This document shows positions 33,275 through 42,283 of a DNA stretch of 50,793 bases, in pieces (position 1 is the stretch's first letter; every line of letters starts with the position of its first letter). Source of the stretch: Fibrobacter succinogenes. Its GTDB lineage: Bacteria; Fibrobacterota; Fibrobacteria; Fibrobacterales; Fibrobacteraceae. The DNA lies in contig CADCDO010000027.1 in NCBI GenBank assembly GCA_902800345.1, forward strand, positions 1-50,793, read 5' to 3'. Position numbers and translations under genes: made by a program. Below the pieces are notes generated by a model. That model ran no database searches. It was not told the origin of the DNA and saw only the letters and a program-made list of their open reading frames with translations.

Positions 33275-34252
33275 ATGAAACATTCTCTTTTTAAATCATT
33301 CTTCGCATGTGCAATTCTAGCCATCGGAAGCGCACCCTTTACCTGTTCCGCCCACGCAGACGAAGCAAGCGATTTTTCGCATTCGTTAACCACCGATGGC
33401 GCATACTATTTCAAAAGCGACTTTCAGAAAGGCAAGGACCACTTCGCAAAAGTAACGGGGCCCTTCGACGGAATTCTAGCTAGAACTACTTGGAAAACGA
33501 CATACACCATACCAACTCCACTTGGCGAAAATCCACTCCTAGCCAAAGCAAGCTTAGAGTTGAACGGTAGTTTCGAATTTACACCGCTCTCCATCCGCCC
33601 CATCGCAAGCGTCTCGTTTTCGCCGTTGCCGTTCCTTGTTCTTGAAGCCGGCTCAAGCATCGGTACAGGCTGGAACCTGCTCGGTTTTAAAGGTTTCTGC
33701 GAATACAAAAACGACTCCTACAAAAATTTGACGCCATTCAGCCGCTACTATCACGACCATTGGCTTGGAGCGACATTCCAATTTGATACAGGGGCACTCA
33801 TCGATGGCGACTGGACTCACGTTATTTTACTTGCAAATTACCAGATGATTTACAGGGATGTTATCGGCATCGACAACGGGAAACTGTGGGCATGGCAGAC
33901 AACCGAGGGCTACGTGAATGGGCTCGGCTACGAATTCATCGCCTTGCTTGGTTACCAAATGCCGAAACTTGTAGACTTGATTGGAATCATGGCCGACATG
34001 TACGGATTCTACCGCAACAAGGATTACGGTGAATATGCAAGTACCTATGGCAAGTTTATGAGAGTCGATTTTAACTTTCTTGCAAGATTGGCTTTAAACA
34101 AGATAAATTCCATAACCATTTCTACTCGAATTGCAAGCCGCCGCAGTTTTGCCACAGACCACAAAAAAAGTGAGGACGAGCCTCACCTTTTACAAACGGG
34201 TCGTGAATGGCATTTCGACCGCATTGCGTTCACTTGGGAACGAAAATTCTAA
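33275..34252 (+). CDS. Probable outer-membrane beta-barrel protein
   Basis: 325 residues. Signal peptide to ~27 (APFTCSAHA-DE). The rest alternates aromatic and polar residues as in transmembrane beta strands (for example ASLELNGSFEFTPLSIRPIASVSFSP and FLVLEAGSSIGTGWNLLGF) and ends with a phenylalanine (AFTWERKF), the usual outer-membrane assembly signal. I recognise no named family. It follows the helicase gene closely (26 bases) on the same strand but shares no obvious function with it. Confidence 0.7.
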   Translation: MKHSLFKSFFACAILAIGSAPFTCSAHADEASDFSHSLTTDGAYYFKSDFQKGKDHFAKVTGPFDGILARTTWKTTYTIPTPLGENPLLAKASLELNGSFEFTPLSIRPIASVSFSPLPFLVLEAGSSIGTGWNLLGFKGFCEYKNDSYKNLTPFSRYYHDHWLGATFQFDTGALIDGDWTHVILLANYQMIYRDVIGIDNGKLWAWQTTEGYVNGLGYEFIALLGYQMPKLVDLIGIMADMYGFYRNKDYGEYASTYGKFMRVDFNFLARLALNKINSITISTRIASRRSFATDHKKSEDEPHLLQTGREWHFDRIAFTWERKF

Positions 34253-34275
34253 AACACATCGAATTGTGCGGCAAT

Positions 34276-35766
34276 CTATACAATGCCGCCAAACTCGAAA
34301 CCCGCTTCTTCGACAGTCGTTTTTAACGCAGACTCGTCGATATCATCTTCGTCATGCCAGTCCACATGCAGTTCCTTGCTAGCGACATCGGCAACTGCAA
34401 AAGTCACGCCGTCCAAGGCAAGTACAGCCTTTTCGACGCAAGCTTTGCAGTGGCTGCAATTCATGCCGTTCACACGGTAAGTTTTAGACACATGCTCAGT
34501 ATGAACCAAGGTCGCTGAGTTTGCCGAAGCGTCGTGATGGTGATGATCATGGTCGTCATGGTCGTGGTCGCAATGGCTATGATCGTGTTCTTCACAGCAA
34601 CCGCAGCCGCAATGACCGTCACAGCCTTTATGCGCAAACTTGGCATAAATCATGAACGCCGCCAAGAGACCAGCGCAAATGTAATCGAATACGCCTAACG
34701 CTCCGTGACCATGACAATCCGCAGCACCTTGCGGAAGCATCGCCGAGAGGAACGTATCCATAAAGAACGTATCGACAATAAAGCCAAAAAACATCGCGCC
34801 AAATGCAATCGAGAACAAGTACGCCGCGAGAGTGCGCTTGCCAAAAGCTTTACCGACCACAAGCATCGAAGCGATACTCGTTGCAGGTCCCGCCATTAAA
34901 AGCACAAGAGCAGCCCCCGGCGTTATTCCTTTCGCCACAAGAGCAAGCGCAAGCGGAATGGAGCCCGTCGCACACGTATACATCGGCATCGCCAACAGCA
35001 ATACGCATATCATGCAAAGAATTGGATATTCACGCAAAGCGAGGAACAGTTCATTTGGAACAAATGCAGATATCAACGCACCAAGCAAAAGGCCTATCAT
35101 CAGCCACTTGCTTACATCGCCTACCATGTTGACCAAGCCGTAGCGGAATGTTTCCTTGATTTTTTCCGTAAAGGTCGCATCACGAGTGGCCTGAATGCCG
35201 CAACAACAACAACCATGTTCGTGACCGTCACATTCGCAATCGTCGTCGCAATCATCGTGGTCGCAGCATTCGCAGTGGTCATCATGGTCATGGTGATGAT
35301 GTTCGTGTTTCACAGCCGAATGGCCGTGCAATTCAGCACTGTCCGCAGATTCCCCGCGAGTTGCAAAGTTCGTCAACACGCCACCAAACAACGCCGTCAC
35401 AAAGGCCGCCACCGGACGCAAAATCGCAAACGGGAGTCCCAGCAACGAGTAAGTCGCCAAGATAGAATCCACACCCGTCGCAGGCGTCGAAATCAAAAAG
35501 CTCACGCTAGCGCCCTTGCTAGCTCCTTCCTTACGAATAGCAATCGATGTCGGAATCACGCCGCAACTGCAAATCGGAAGTGGCACGCCAAACAGCGCCG
35601 CCCAAAGCACCGAAGCGAAATTCGACTTCGAAATTTTTGGCACATAGACCTGGTTTGGCACCCACACATGCAAGATTCCCGCAAGCAAAAAACCGAGCAA
35701 CAGAAACGGAGCCATCTCCGAAAACAGCGTGATAAATTCCTGGACAAATTCAATAATAATATTCAT
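34276..35766 (-). CDS. SO_0444-like metal efflux permease with C-terminal HMA domain
   Basis: 496 residues from the ATG at 35766, which directly follows the repressor's stop (GGT TAA A ATG) with an AAGAAGG site inside the repressor end. Two blocks of membrane helices contain GVPLPICSCGVIPT, the cysteine signature of the DUF318/ArsP-type permeases. Between and after them lie segments extremely rich in His, Asp and Cys (~160-190 and ~390-425), likely metal sponges. The end (~430-496) is a heavy-metal-associated domain with GMNCSHCKAC. Efflux of zinc or copper is expected, and the CzrA-like repressor favours zinc. Residue counts are approximate. Confidence 0.88.
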   Translation of the reverse strand: MNIIIEFVQEFITLFSEMAPFLLLGFLLAGILHVWVPNQVYVPKISKSNFASVLWAALFGVPLPICSCGVIPTSIAIRKEGASKGASVSFLISTPATGVDSILATYSLLGLPFAILRPVAAFVTALFGGVLTNFATRGESADSAELHGHSAVKHEHHHHDHDDHCECCDHDDCDDDCECDGHEHGCCCCGIQATRDATFTEKIKETFRYGLVNMVGDVSKWLMIGLLLGALISAFVPNELFLALREYPILCMICVLLLAMPMYTCATGSIPLALALVAKGITPGAALVLLMAGPATSIASMLVVGKAFGKRTLAAYLFSIAFGAMFFGFIVDTFFMDTFLSAMLPQGAADCHGHGALGVFDYICAGLLAAFMIYAKFAHKGCDGHCGCGCCEEHDHSHCDHDHDDHDHHHHDASANSATLVHTEHVSKTYRVNGMNCSHCKACVEKAVLALDGVTFAVADVASKELHVDWHDEDDIDESALKTTVEEAGFEFGGIV

Positions 35767-35767
35767 T

Positions 35768-36082
35768 TTAACCCTTCTTCTTGTGCAATATATGAGCGAG
35801 GCCCGTATTGAAAATTTCGCCGATATGTTCGTCATCGAGCGCATAATAAATCTTGCGACCGTCGCGAGTCGGCTTCACAAGATTCGCCGTACGTAAAATG
35901 CGCAACTGGTGGCTCACCACGGACTGTTCAAGATTCAGTTTCTCTGCTATGGCGCTCACGGACATTTCGCCAGAAAGCAGCAAATGAATCACACGGATGC
36001 GAGTCGTATCGCCAAAGAACTTGAAGAACTCCGAAAGTTCAAAAAGCGTATCCAGCGAGATGTTTTGCGGTTCTTTTTTCAT
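35768..36082 (-). CDS. ArsR/SmtB-family metal-responsive repressor
   Basis: 104 residues. Winged helix-turn-helix with FFGDTTRIRVIHLLL, MSVSAIAEKLNLEQSVVSHQLRILRTANLV and the wing RDGRKIYYALDD. The classical alpha-3 cysteine box (ELCVCD) is replaced by EMSVSAI, but the C-terminal helix reads DEH-x10-H-x2-H (DEHIGEIFNTGLAHILH), the alpha-5 site of the zinc sensors CzrA and SmtB. Metal binding there would release the operator. The repressor and permease genes form a tight operon. Confidence 0.92.
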   Translation of the reverse strand: MKKEPQNISLDTLFELSEFFKFFGDTTRIRVIHLLLSGEMSVSAIAEKLNLEQSVVSHQLRILRTANLVKPTRDGRKIYYALDDEHIGEIFNTGLAHILHKKKG

Positions 36083-36112
36083 AGGAATTCCCGTTTTTAA
36101 TAGTTTAAATAC

Positions 36113-36156
36113 ATGAACAACAATTCATATATACATATTTTCATACAATTTGGCAA
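36113..36156 (-). promoter_or_regulatory. Promoter and operator of the arsR-permease operon
   Basis: On the minus strand TTGCCA (36151-36156) and TATATA (36128-36133) are separated by exactly 17 bases. Directly after and overlapping the -10 lies ATGAATTGTTGTTCAT (36113-36128), an inverted repeat of ATGAA/TTCAT that matches the ATGAAxxxxxxTTCAT form of ArsR-family operators. A bound repressor would block the start of transcription. Confidence 0.7.
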
Positions 36157-36309
36157 GAGATAAAAAAAACAATCGCCCATTTAATTCTCTTTTTCGTTCT
36201 TTTTGACCGATAAATTTATTGCGGAGTCGTTATGGACTAGGACTCCTTTGTTATATTTTCATTACAGACGAATCATTCCGAAACGGAACGAAATAAAAAA
36301 GGAGCCTTT

Positions 36310-37224
36310 ATGAAAAGATTTGCAACAGGGCTTTTGACCGCCCTCTGCGCCACGGCGTTTTCTATCGCCCAGCCTATCAACCAGCCAGCAGATCAACCCT
36401 TAGAACAGACCAATTACCAGCCAGTGGCTCCAACACCCATCGAAACATCTACCGTTGCAGAACCGCAAACTGCACCTACCGAACCACAAATGGCACCTGC
36501 ACCGGCTCAAGCAGTCGCCCCCGCACAACCGACAGTTTCCCAGCAAGCCACAGCACCTCAAGCACAAAGCAACGAAGCTTCGGCCCTTGACAAGCCCCTC
36601 GTCCCCATCAAGAAAAAGAATCCTGTGAGCGTCGGCGTAAAAGCAGCGTTCATCTACGGCAAATTTTGGGGATTCAAAGAAATGTCAGATGCTTACGAAG
36701 AACCCACGGGATTCGGCGGCGAATTTGGTGCCGCGGCACGTTTCGGCATGGCCGAAGGGCTCCAGTTTTCTCCTGAATTGTCATTTCGTATTTTCAACTT
36801 AAGCCACGAAGATGAAGGAGTCGAAAGATGTTACGACCAAATGTTCCTCGATTTAGCATTCTACATACGAGGCATTCTCGGAGGTGGATTCTTCCTTGAA
36901 GTCGGTCCGCAAATTTCTATCAACACCAGCAGCGAATACGAAATTGACGGTAGCACCAATGACTTCGAAAACATCGAACAAGCTACAGCCGAATTTGGGC
37001 TCAATATTGGCGCCGGCTACTATATTACGAACAATTTCAGCGTAGGTTTCCGCTGGTACATGGGCTTCAACGAAGTCTTCCCAGACGTAAAATACTATGA
37101 CGACCTCACTAAAAATGATTATGACGGAGCCAAAGTCAAAAAGAGCGTCAAGTGGTCCAATGTTAATTTGAAGGGCGCACAAACAATGATGTTCAAGTTA
37201 GGCTTCACCTACTGGTTCATTTAA
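36310..37224 (+). CDS. Outer-membrane beta-barrel protein with Pro/Gln/Ala-rich linker
   Basis: 304 residues. Signal peptide to ~21 (ATAFSIAQP), then ~75 residues rich in Pro, Gln, Ala and Thr without structure, then a barrel of about eight strands (VSVGVKAAFIYGKFWGF, GGFFLEVGPQISINTSS, FGLNIGAGYYITNNFSVGFRWYMGFNE) ending in FTYWFI. The size fits OmpA/OmpX-type or porin-family eight-stranded barrels. The proline-rich part may reach toward the cell wall. AAAGGAG precedes the ATG; the gene is divergent from the arsR operon. Confidence 0.78.
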   Translation: MKRFATGLLTALCATAFSIAQPINQPADQPLEQTNYQPVAPTPIETSTVAEPQTAPTEPQMAPAPAQAVAPAQPTVSQQATAPQAQSNEASALDKPLVPIKKKNPVSVGVKAAFIYGKFWGFKEMSDAYEEPTGFGGEFGAAARFGMAEGLQFSPELSFRIFNLSHEDEGVERCYDQMFLDLAFYIRGILGGGFFLEVGPQISINTSSEYEIDGSTNDFENIEQATAEFGLNIGAGYYITNNFSVGFRWYMGFNEVFPDVKYYDDLTKNDYDGAKVKKSVKWSNVNLKGAQTMMFKLGFTYWFI

Positions 37225-37234
37225 GCCAAAAAAA

Positions 37235-38908
37235 ATGAGCGAACTTTGTTCATTGAATCTTGAGCCAATCCTTTCGACAGGCGGCATGCGTTCACTCGAC
37301 GCCGCCTCAAAGGATTTTCTAGCCAAGACGTTCAAGAACAATCCTTCCGAACAAGATGTCGTCCTATGCGGATACACCTTGATGAAAGAAGCCGGACTCG
37401 CCTTATTCAAGCACGTCAAGGCTAAAGCGCTGGAACCTGTCGCCATTTTCGTCGGGGGCGGCAACAACGGTGGAGACGGGCTCGTACTTGCCAAGCATCT
37501 ACTTCAAGCAGGAATCATGTGTTCCGTTTTCGGTCTTGCTGACACGAATAAATTCAAGAACGAAGCAAAACGAGCACTTGACGATTATTTAAATGCCGGA
37601 GGAACGTTTGCAAATTGTTCCGACTTAATCGAAAAATTTAGACAGGGGACGCACGACTGCTTAGCAAATTTTAAGCTCGTTGTCGATTGCATGCTCGGGA
37701 ACGGCGCGAAAGGCAAGCTCCGTCCAGAATTCGCCACCGTTGTGCAAATCATCAACGAAAGCGGGCTTCCCGTAATTGCAGCAGACGCACCTACCGGTTA
37801 CGATTCCGCCGCGCACATTAGCAACGATATTTGCATTCACGCAAAAGAAACAATGTTGTTCGGATTCCCGCGTTTGGATGCATACGTAAAAGATGGCGGC
37901 AACGCATTCGGGAAAGCAGTCATTGCACAGCTCAGCTACCCCGCCGAAATTGTCCAGAAATCTGACGAAAAAAATTATCTCGTTACAGAAGACGCCATTC
38001 CGCAACTTTTGCCCAAACGCGATGAATGGGGCGACAAACGAGTTCAGGGAAATCCACTGATTATCGCAGGGTCCAAAGACATGCCGGGTGCAGCAGCGTT
38101 ATGTACAGAAGCCGCACTCCGCAGCGGTGCGGGTCTTGTAACATTGGCCACGACTGAGGCGATCACGCCGATTATCCAAGCGAAACTTTCAGAACCTGTA
38201 TTTTGCAGTTTAGCAGATGGCGAGAATCGCGAAGGAGAATGCCGCGGCGACGCTCTCTGCGAGAATCGTGGAACGTTGCAACCGCAACACATCTCCGTTT
38301 TGCTCCAGCGAGCAAAACACGCAACAGCTATCGCCATCGGTCCCGGATTAACAACAAACGCGGGCACCGTTCAAGCCGTTCTAGAATTGCTCCCACAGTT
38401 AAACGTTCCGACAGTCATCGACGCCGATGCTCTGAACGCCATTGCAACCTTGAACGACAATGGTCCGACATGCGACGGTGCCGCCATAGAATACTTGCAC
38501 CAATTGCAATCGACCGCCATATTAACGCCGCACATTCGCGAATTTGCAAGACTTTTCGGTTCACTCCCCGACGACAGCTTTGAAATTCCAAGCCGCTTAA
38601 GAGCCTTAGCATCAAGCACAAACAAAATTATACTTTTAAAAGGCGCCCCCACCTACATCGCTTCACCCGATAAAAACGTTTACGTTATCCCCACAGCAAA
38701 TTCCGGCATGGCAAAGGGCGGCAGCGGAGACGTACTCACCGGTATTATCGTTGCACTTCTCGCACAAGGTTTGGCCACCCCCGAAGCAGCCACGCTCGGA
38801 GCACTACTGCACCAGAAAGCAGGTCGCGTCACGCGCGAAGAACTCGGTGCATTCAGCATGCTCCCGAGCGACGTGATCAAAATGCTACCAGCGGCATTTG
38901 GCTGCTAA
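37235..38908 (+). CDS. nnr: Bifunctional NAD(P)HX epimerase / ADP-dependent dehydratase
   Basis: 557 residues. The N-terminal YjeF_N domain (to ~245) contains FVGGGNNGGDGLVLAKHL, VVDCMLGNGAKG and ADAPTGYDS. The C-terminal carbohydrate-kinase-like domain contains GNPLIIAGSKDMPGAAAL, IAIGPGLTTNAGT and the catalytic AKGGSGDVLTGI. Together these repair hydrated NADH and NADPH in the cytoplasm. The length is above the ~500 of many members because of loops near 330-345. Only 10 bases separate it from the barrel gene, without a clear ribosome-binding site. Confidence 0.93.
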   Translation: MSELCSLNLEPILSTGGMRSLDAASKDFLAKTFKNNPSEQDVVLCGYTLMKEAGLALFKHVKAKALEPVAIFVGGGNNGGDGLVLAKHLLQAGIMCSVFGLADTNKFKNEAKRALDDYLNAGGTFANCSDLIEKFRQGTHDCLANFKLVVDCMLGNGAKGKLRPEFATVVQIINESGLPVIAADAPTGYDSAAHISNDICIHAKETMLFGFPRLDAYVKDGGNAFGKAVIAQLSYPAEIVQKSDEKNYLVTEDAIPQLLPKRDEWGDKRVQGNPLIIAGSKDMPGAAALCTEAALRSGAGLVTLATTEAITPIIQAKLSEPVFCSLADGENREGECRGDALCENRGTLQPQHISVLLQRAKHATAIAIGPGLTTNAGTVQAVLELLPQLNVPTVIDADALNAIATLNDNGPTCDGAAIEYLHQLQSTAILTPHIREFARLFGSLPDDSFEIPSRLRALASSTNKIILLKGAPTYIASPDKNVYVIPTANSGMAKGGSGDVLTGIIVALLAQGLATPEAATLGALLHQKAGRVTREELGAFSMLPSDVIKMLPAAFGC

Positions 38909-40066
38909 CTAAACCAATTCCGAAACCAGTTTGTCCATCGCGGATTCGGATTCGGCGCTGAGCGTGGACTTCACCGTCACTACGGTTTCGGCGAGAGTCA
39001 CGTTCTTGAGCGTGGCGAGGATTTCTGTCATCTTCTTGGCAGCCATCGGAGCCCAGGTGCCATTTTCCACAACGCCCACCTTGCGGTTGGAATAGTTCTT
39101 TGCCTTCAGGTGGTTCAGGAAGTCTTCCATGACCGGGAAGAGACCAGCATCATATGTAGGTGCAGCCACCACCATGCGGTCGTAGCGGAAAGCGTCTTCG
39201 ATGACTTCGGCCATATCGCTACGGGCAAGGTCAGAGACCACGACCTTCTCCACACCGGCGGCGGCCAACTTTTCGGCAAGCTTCTCGGCAGCCTTCTTGG
39301 TTCCGCCGTAGATCGAGGCATATGCCACAAGCACTCCCTTGTCTTCGGGAACGTAACTACTCCAGGTGTTGTACTTGTCGATGTAGTAGCCCAAGTTTTC
39401 GGTAAGCACGGGACCGTGCAGCGGGCAAATCGTCTTGATGTCGAGCGCAGCAGCCTTCTTGAGCACAGCCTGCACCTGGTTGCCATACTTGCCCACGATA
39501 TTGAAGTAGTAGCGGCGGGCTTCGCATGCCCAGTCATCCAGGTCGGCATCGTACACGCCAAACTTGCCGAACGCATCGGCCGCAAACAACACCTTTTCAC
39601 TCTGTTCGTAGCTGAACAGGACTTCGGGCCAGTGCACCATCGGGGCACCGATAAACTGCAATGTGTGCGCACCGAGCGCAAGCGTATCGCCTTCCTTCAC
39701 GGTCTGCTTCTTGACCGATTCAGAGAGCGTCATGAACTGCGGCAAGAGAGCGAAAGCCTTCGCCGAGGCCACGAGCGTAGTTTCCGGATACTTTGCAACA
39801 AAATCAGCAATGCCGCCAGCATGGTCCGGTTCCAGGTGGTGAATTACCAGGTAGTCCGGCTTGCGGCCAGCGAGCGCGGCTTCCAGATTGGTGAGCCACT
39901 CGCCCACCTTGTGAGCATCGACCGTATCCGTCACGGCAATCTTTTCATCTACAATCACATACGAATTGTACGCCATGCCCTCGGGCACCACGTACTGGCC
40001 TTCGAACAGATCGATATCCCTATCGTCGACACCGATATACTTGATATTTTCGCTAAAGTTCTTCAT
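38909..40066 (-). CDS. Flavodiiron protein (FprA-type A flavoprotein)
   Basis: 385 residues. A metallo-beta-lactamase-like domain carries the diiron ligands H77-x-E79-x-D81-H82 (HHLEPDHAGG), later APMVHWPEV, AADAFGKFG and CPLHGP. The C-terminal flavodoxin domain starts at ~245 (VLVAYASIYGGTKKAAEKLA, the FMN-binding loop). The enzyme reduces oxygen to water, or nitric oxide to nitrous oxide, taking electrons from rubredoxin or a similar carrier; it protects strict anaerobes. AAGGAA lies before the ATG. Its stop codon directly abuts the nnr stop with no base between. Confidence 0.94.
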   Translation of the reverse strand: MKNFSENIKYIGVDDRDIDLFEGQYVVPEGMAYNSYVIVDEKIAVTDTVDAHKVGEWLTNLEAALAGRKPDYLVIHHLEPDHAGGIADFVAKYPETTLVASAKAFALLPQFMTLSESVKKQTVKEGDTLALGAHTLQFIGAPMVHWPEVLFSYEQSEKVLFAADAFGKFGVYDADLDDWACEARRYYFNIVGKYGNQVQAVLKKAAALDIKTICPLHGPVLTENLGYYIDKYNTWSSYVPEDKGVLVAYASIYGGTKKAAEKLAEKLAAAGVEKVVVSDLARSDMAEVIEDAFRYDRMVVAAPTYDAGLFPVMEDFLNHLKAKNYSNRKVGVVENGTWAPMAAKKMTEILATLKNVTLAETVVTVKSTLSAESESAMDKLVSELV

Positions 40067-40097
40067 GGCAATTCCTTTTTTATGGAAATAAAAAAAA

Positions 40098-41741
40098 TCA
40101 GTCCTTAACGCAACGGACAGAGAACCCGTTGTTCTTATCGCCGTAGTCTACTTTCGTGATGTCGCCGTAGTAGTTCAAGTACATGCCATATGCGGAGCTA
40201 CTAGTGCTCTCCGTAGAACTCCAGAAGTTCGCTTTCTTGCCCTCGTCGTAGAAAGACCCATCGTTACGTCCGTTGCCAGCCGGCAACGCCGAGAACCCGA
40301 AAGAGTCAGCGCCGTTGCCGCTTTCACCATCATCGTCATTCCAGCCGCTAGTGGACTTCAGTTTTATGCCGGCTCCTTGCCATTGCCAGTATTTCTCCTT
40401 ATCCTGAACTCCTCCCACAGTCTCAAGCAACATTTCGAGTTCGGCCTTTGTAAGCAGATGCCAGCCTTTCGGGCATACGCCGCGCACAGGGTATGTCGGC
40501 GAGCAGTCGCCATAGTAGCCGCAGCCACGGCCATTCGTACTCCACTCACCCACACTATCCATCGCGGCAGCCCATGTATAAAGGCGTCCGTACTTGGCAC
40601 AATACTTTGCAGAATCATTGTAGCAGTAGCTATCCACGGATTCGTAGTTGAGATTCTCCGCCATCCACGTCTGGGTCCCGATGGTAACCGTCTTGTAAGT
40701 CTGGCCGTCTCGTTCATCAGTCATAGTCCCAGTAACAACCGTCGATGGATCTACATATCCTTCTGGGGTACTGCTGCTCGATGCAACACTCGACGACGAT
40801 TGTTGTACAGAGGATTCATCCTTGAGGCAACGGACAGAAAAATGGTCTCGCTTAACATTTAAGAAACTGTGACCGAGGCTACCATCATTTGTGCCCAAAT
40901 ACCAATCCCAGGCATTAGTGTTATCGTACTCAGATGTACTCCAAAAGTAAGCATTACCTATATGGAGAATCTCTCCTTCGTAGTAGAGACCCACAGGGAG
41001 TGCGGAAAAACCAAATTCATCGGTCGCCCTTGACCATTCTTCAAAGCCTTTCGCCTGCAATGCATGGGCCGTTTCGCCAACCTCTTTATACAAGGTTTCC
41101 CATTCCGTTCCCGTGGGAATATGCCAGCCTTCAGGACATATACCACGTACAGGATTTTTTCTAGAACATTTATGGCCAAAGCCGCAACCGGCCGAATTCT
41201 GAGAGAACACTGCAGCACTATCCATGGCTGCAGCCCAGGTATAGTAGCGGCCAGATATTTCGCAATTATCCGTACTACACATTCCGTATGAAACAGTGTC
41301 CCCTTCGCCTCGCGCCACCTTGTATTCGAAGTTCAGGTTTTCTGCCATCCATGTCTGATTTCCAATTTGAACAGTCCTATAAATCTTGCCATCGCGAGCA
41401 TCCGTTACAGTCCCGTAATTAACATCCGGATTAAAGTATTTTTCCTTAGGCCCTTTCCAGGGAATACCCTTAACAGAACTGCTACTCTTCTCTTTGCTAG
41501 AGGACGAAGACTTCGCACTGGAAGAACTCGACGATTTTGCAGAGCTGCTGCTAGATTTAGCACTGCTACTGAACTTGGCACCGGAAGAAGACGACTTCAC
41601 CGAGCTACTGGACGCATCATCACAGTCTTCACAGACGCTGGAGGACGAATCATCCGAAGGACGGGTCGAGAAACCGCTGTCGTCGTCACCACAGGCGGCA
41701 ACCATCAAAGCTAATATCAAGGCAAAAGAAAAACGTTTCAT
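40098..41741 (-). CDS. Lipoprotein with two FISUMP domains
   Basis: 547 residues from the ATG at 41741, where the lipobox VAAC (Cys17) fits; the 17-codon extension is unsupported. A serine/lysine linker (~35-105) is made of SSSAK-type units. Two TIGR02145 (FISUMP, Fibrobacter succinogenes major paralogous) domains follow: one with IYRTVQIGNQTWMAENLNF, YTWAAAMDS, PVRGICPEGWHIPT and FSVRCLKD, the other with TYKTVTIGTQTWMAENLNY, YPVRGVCPKGWHLLT and FSVRCVKD. These domains are abundant in Fibrobacter surface proteins; binding of plant material has been suggested but is not shown by the sequence. In contrast to the lipoproteins at 8.4-13.8 kb, its linker is not made of palindromic DNA repeats. Confidence 0.92.
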   Translation of the reverse strand: MKRFSFALILALMVAACGDDDSGFSTRPSDDSSSSVCEDCDDASSSSVKSSSSGAKFSSSAKSSSSSAKSSSSSSAKSSSSSKEKSSSSVKGIPWKGPKEKYFNPDVNYGTVTDARDGKIYRTVQIGNQTWMAENLNFEYKVARGEGDTVSYGMCSTDNCEISGRYYTWAAAMDSAAVFSQNSAGCGFGHKCSRKNPVRGICPEGWHIPTGTEWETLYKEVGETAHALQAKGFEEWSRATDEFGFSALPVGLYYEGEILHIGNAYFWSTSEYDNTNAWDWYLGTNDGSLGHSFLNVKRDHFSVRCLKDESSVQQSSSSVASSSSTPEGYVDPSTVVTGTMTDERDGQTYKTVTIGTQTWMAENLNYESVDSYCYNDSAKYCAKYGRLYTWAAAMDSVGEWSTNGRGCGYYGDCSPTYPVRGVCPKGWHLLTKAELEMLLETVGGVQDKEKYWQWQGAGIKLKSTSGWNDDDGESGNGADSFGFSALPAGNGRNDGSFYDEGKKANFWSSTESTSSSAYGMYLNYYGDITKVDYGDKNNGFSVRCVKD

Positions 41742-41844
41742 ACTGTTATCCAACTTTTTAGTAAAAATACAAAAATGAAAAAAACGACGCATCTTAAATT
41801 TTGACGTTTGTTCGTGAGCAAATTTTTGACGGGAAAGCGATTTT

Positions 41845-42072
41845 GGCGGTGAAATCCGAGTTTTTTCGCTGTTTTCACCGCCACTTTTATAGTTTGTCCA
41901 AAAGATTTTGCGTAAAAAGGAGGCATTTGGGCGTTAGGCGGCGGTGATTTTCATCATTTTTCGTTCATTTCACCGCCAGCGAGGAACCTTAAGGGTCGAT
42001 TTCGGGCTATTTTAAGACAGACAAGTTAATTTTTGGCGGTGAAACCCAAAGTTTTTCGCCGTTTTCACCGCC
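41845..42072. repeat. Three 38-bp palindromic units at exact 95-bp spacing
   Basis: Units at 41845-41882, 41940-41977 and 42035-42072 are each 38 bases. Each starts GGCGGTGA, has TTTTTCG near the middle and ends TTTCACCGCC, and can form a stem of 8-10 bp. The two gaps are both 57 bases and share no obvious sequence. Units 1 and 3 have perfect GGCGGTGAAA/TTTCACCGCC arms; unit 2 has two mismatches at the inner end. No cas gene is nearby and the units are only similar, so a CRISPR array is unlikely. Confidence 0.8.
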
Positions 42073-42261
42073 ACTTTTGCAATTTCGGCGTTTTTAGCCG
42101 ACCAGTTCTTTCGTCTCTCGTCTGTAGGGCGAAACCCGTTCTCTCGTCTAAATTGCACTCCGCGCAAAATGCTAGCCTCGGTCATATCCATGCAAGCATG
42201 TCTGCGACGCTCGGCTTACTCGTTTTTTCGCTTCGCGCCAAAACCGCTTCGGCTCAGTTAT

Positions 42262-42283
42262 ACTGGTAAGCAAGCTTACCAGT
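42262..42283. promoter_or_regulatory. Perfect 10-bp inverted repeat upstream of polA
   Basis: ACTGGTAAGC (42262-42271) and GCTTACCAGT (42274-42283) with a 2-base centre, 39 bases before the polA start. Such close symmetry fits a protein-binding dyad better than an RNA hairpin, which would need a larger loop. Binding could occlude the putative TATACT just to its left. Confidence 0.45.

Noticed and set aside
41845..42072. Possible CRISPR array
   Set aside because: Units differ from each other, spacers are 57 bases, only three units are present and there are no cas genes.
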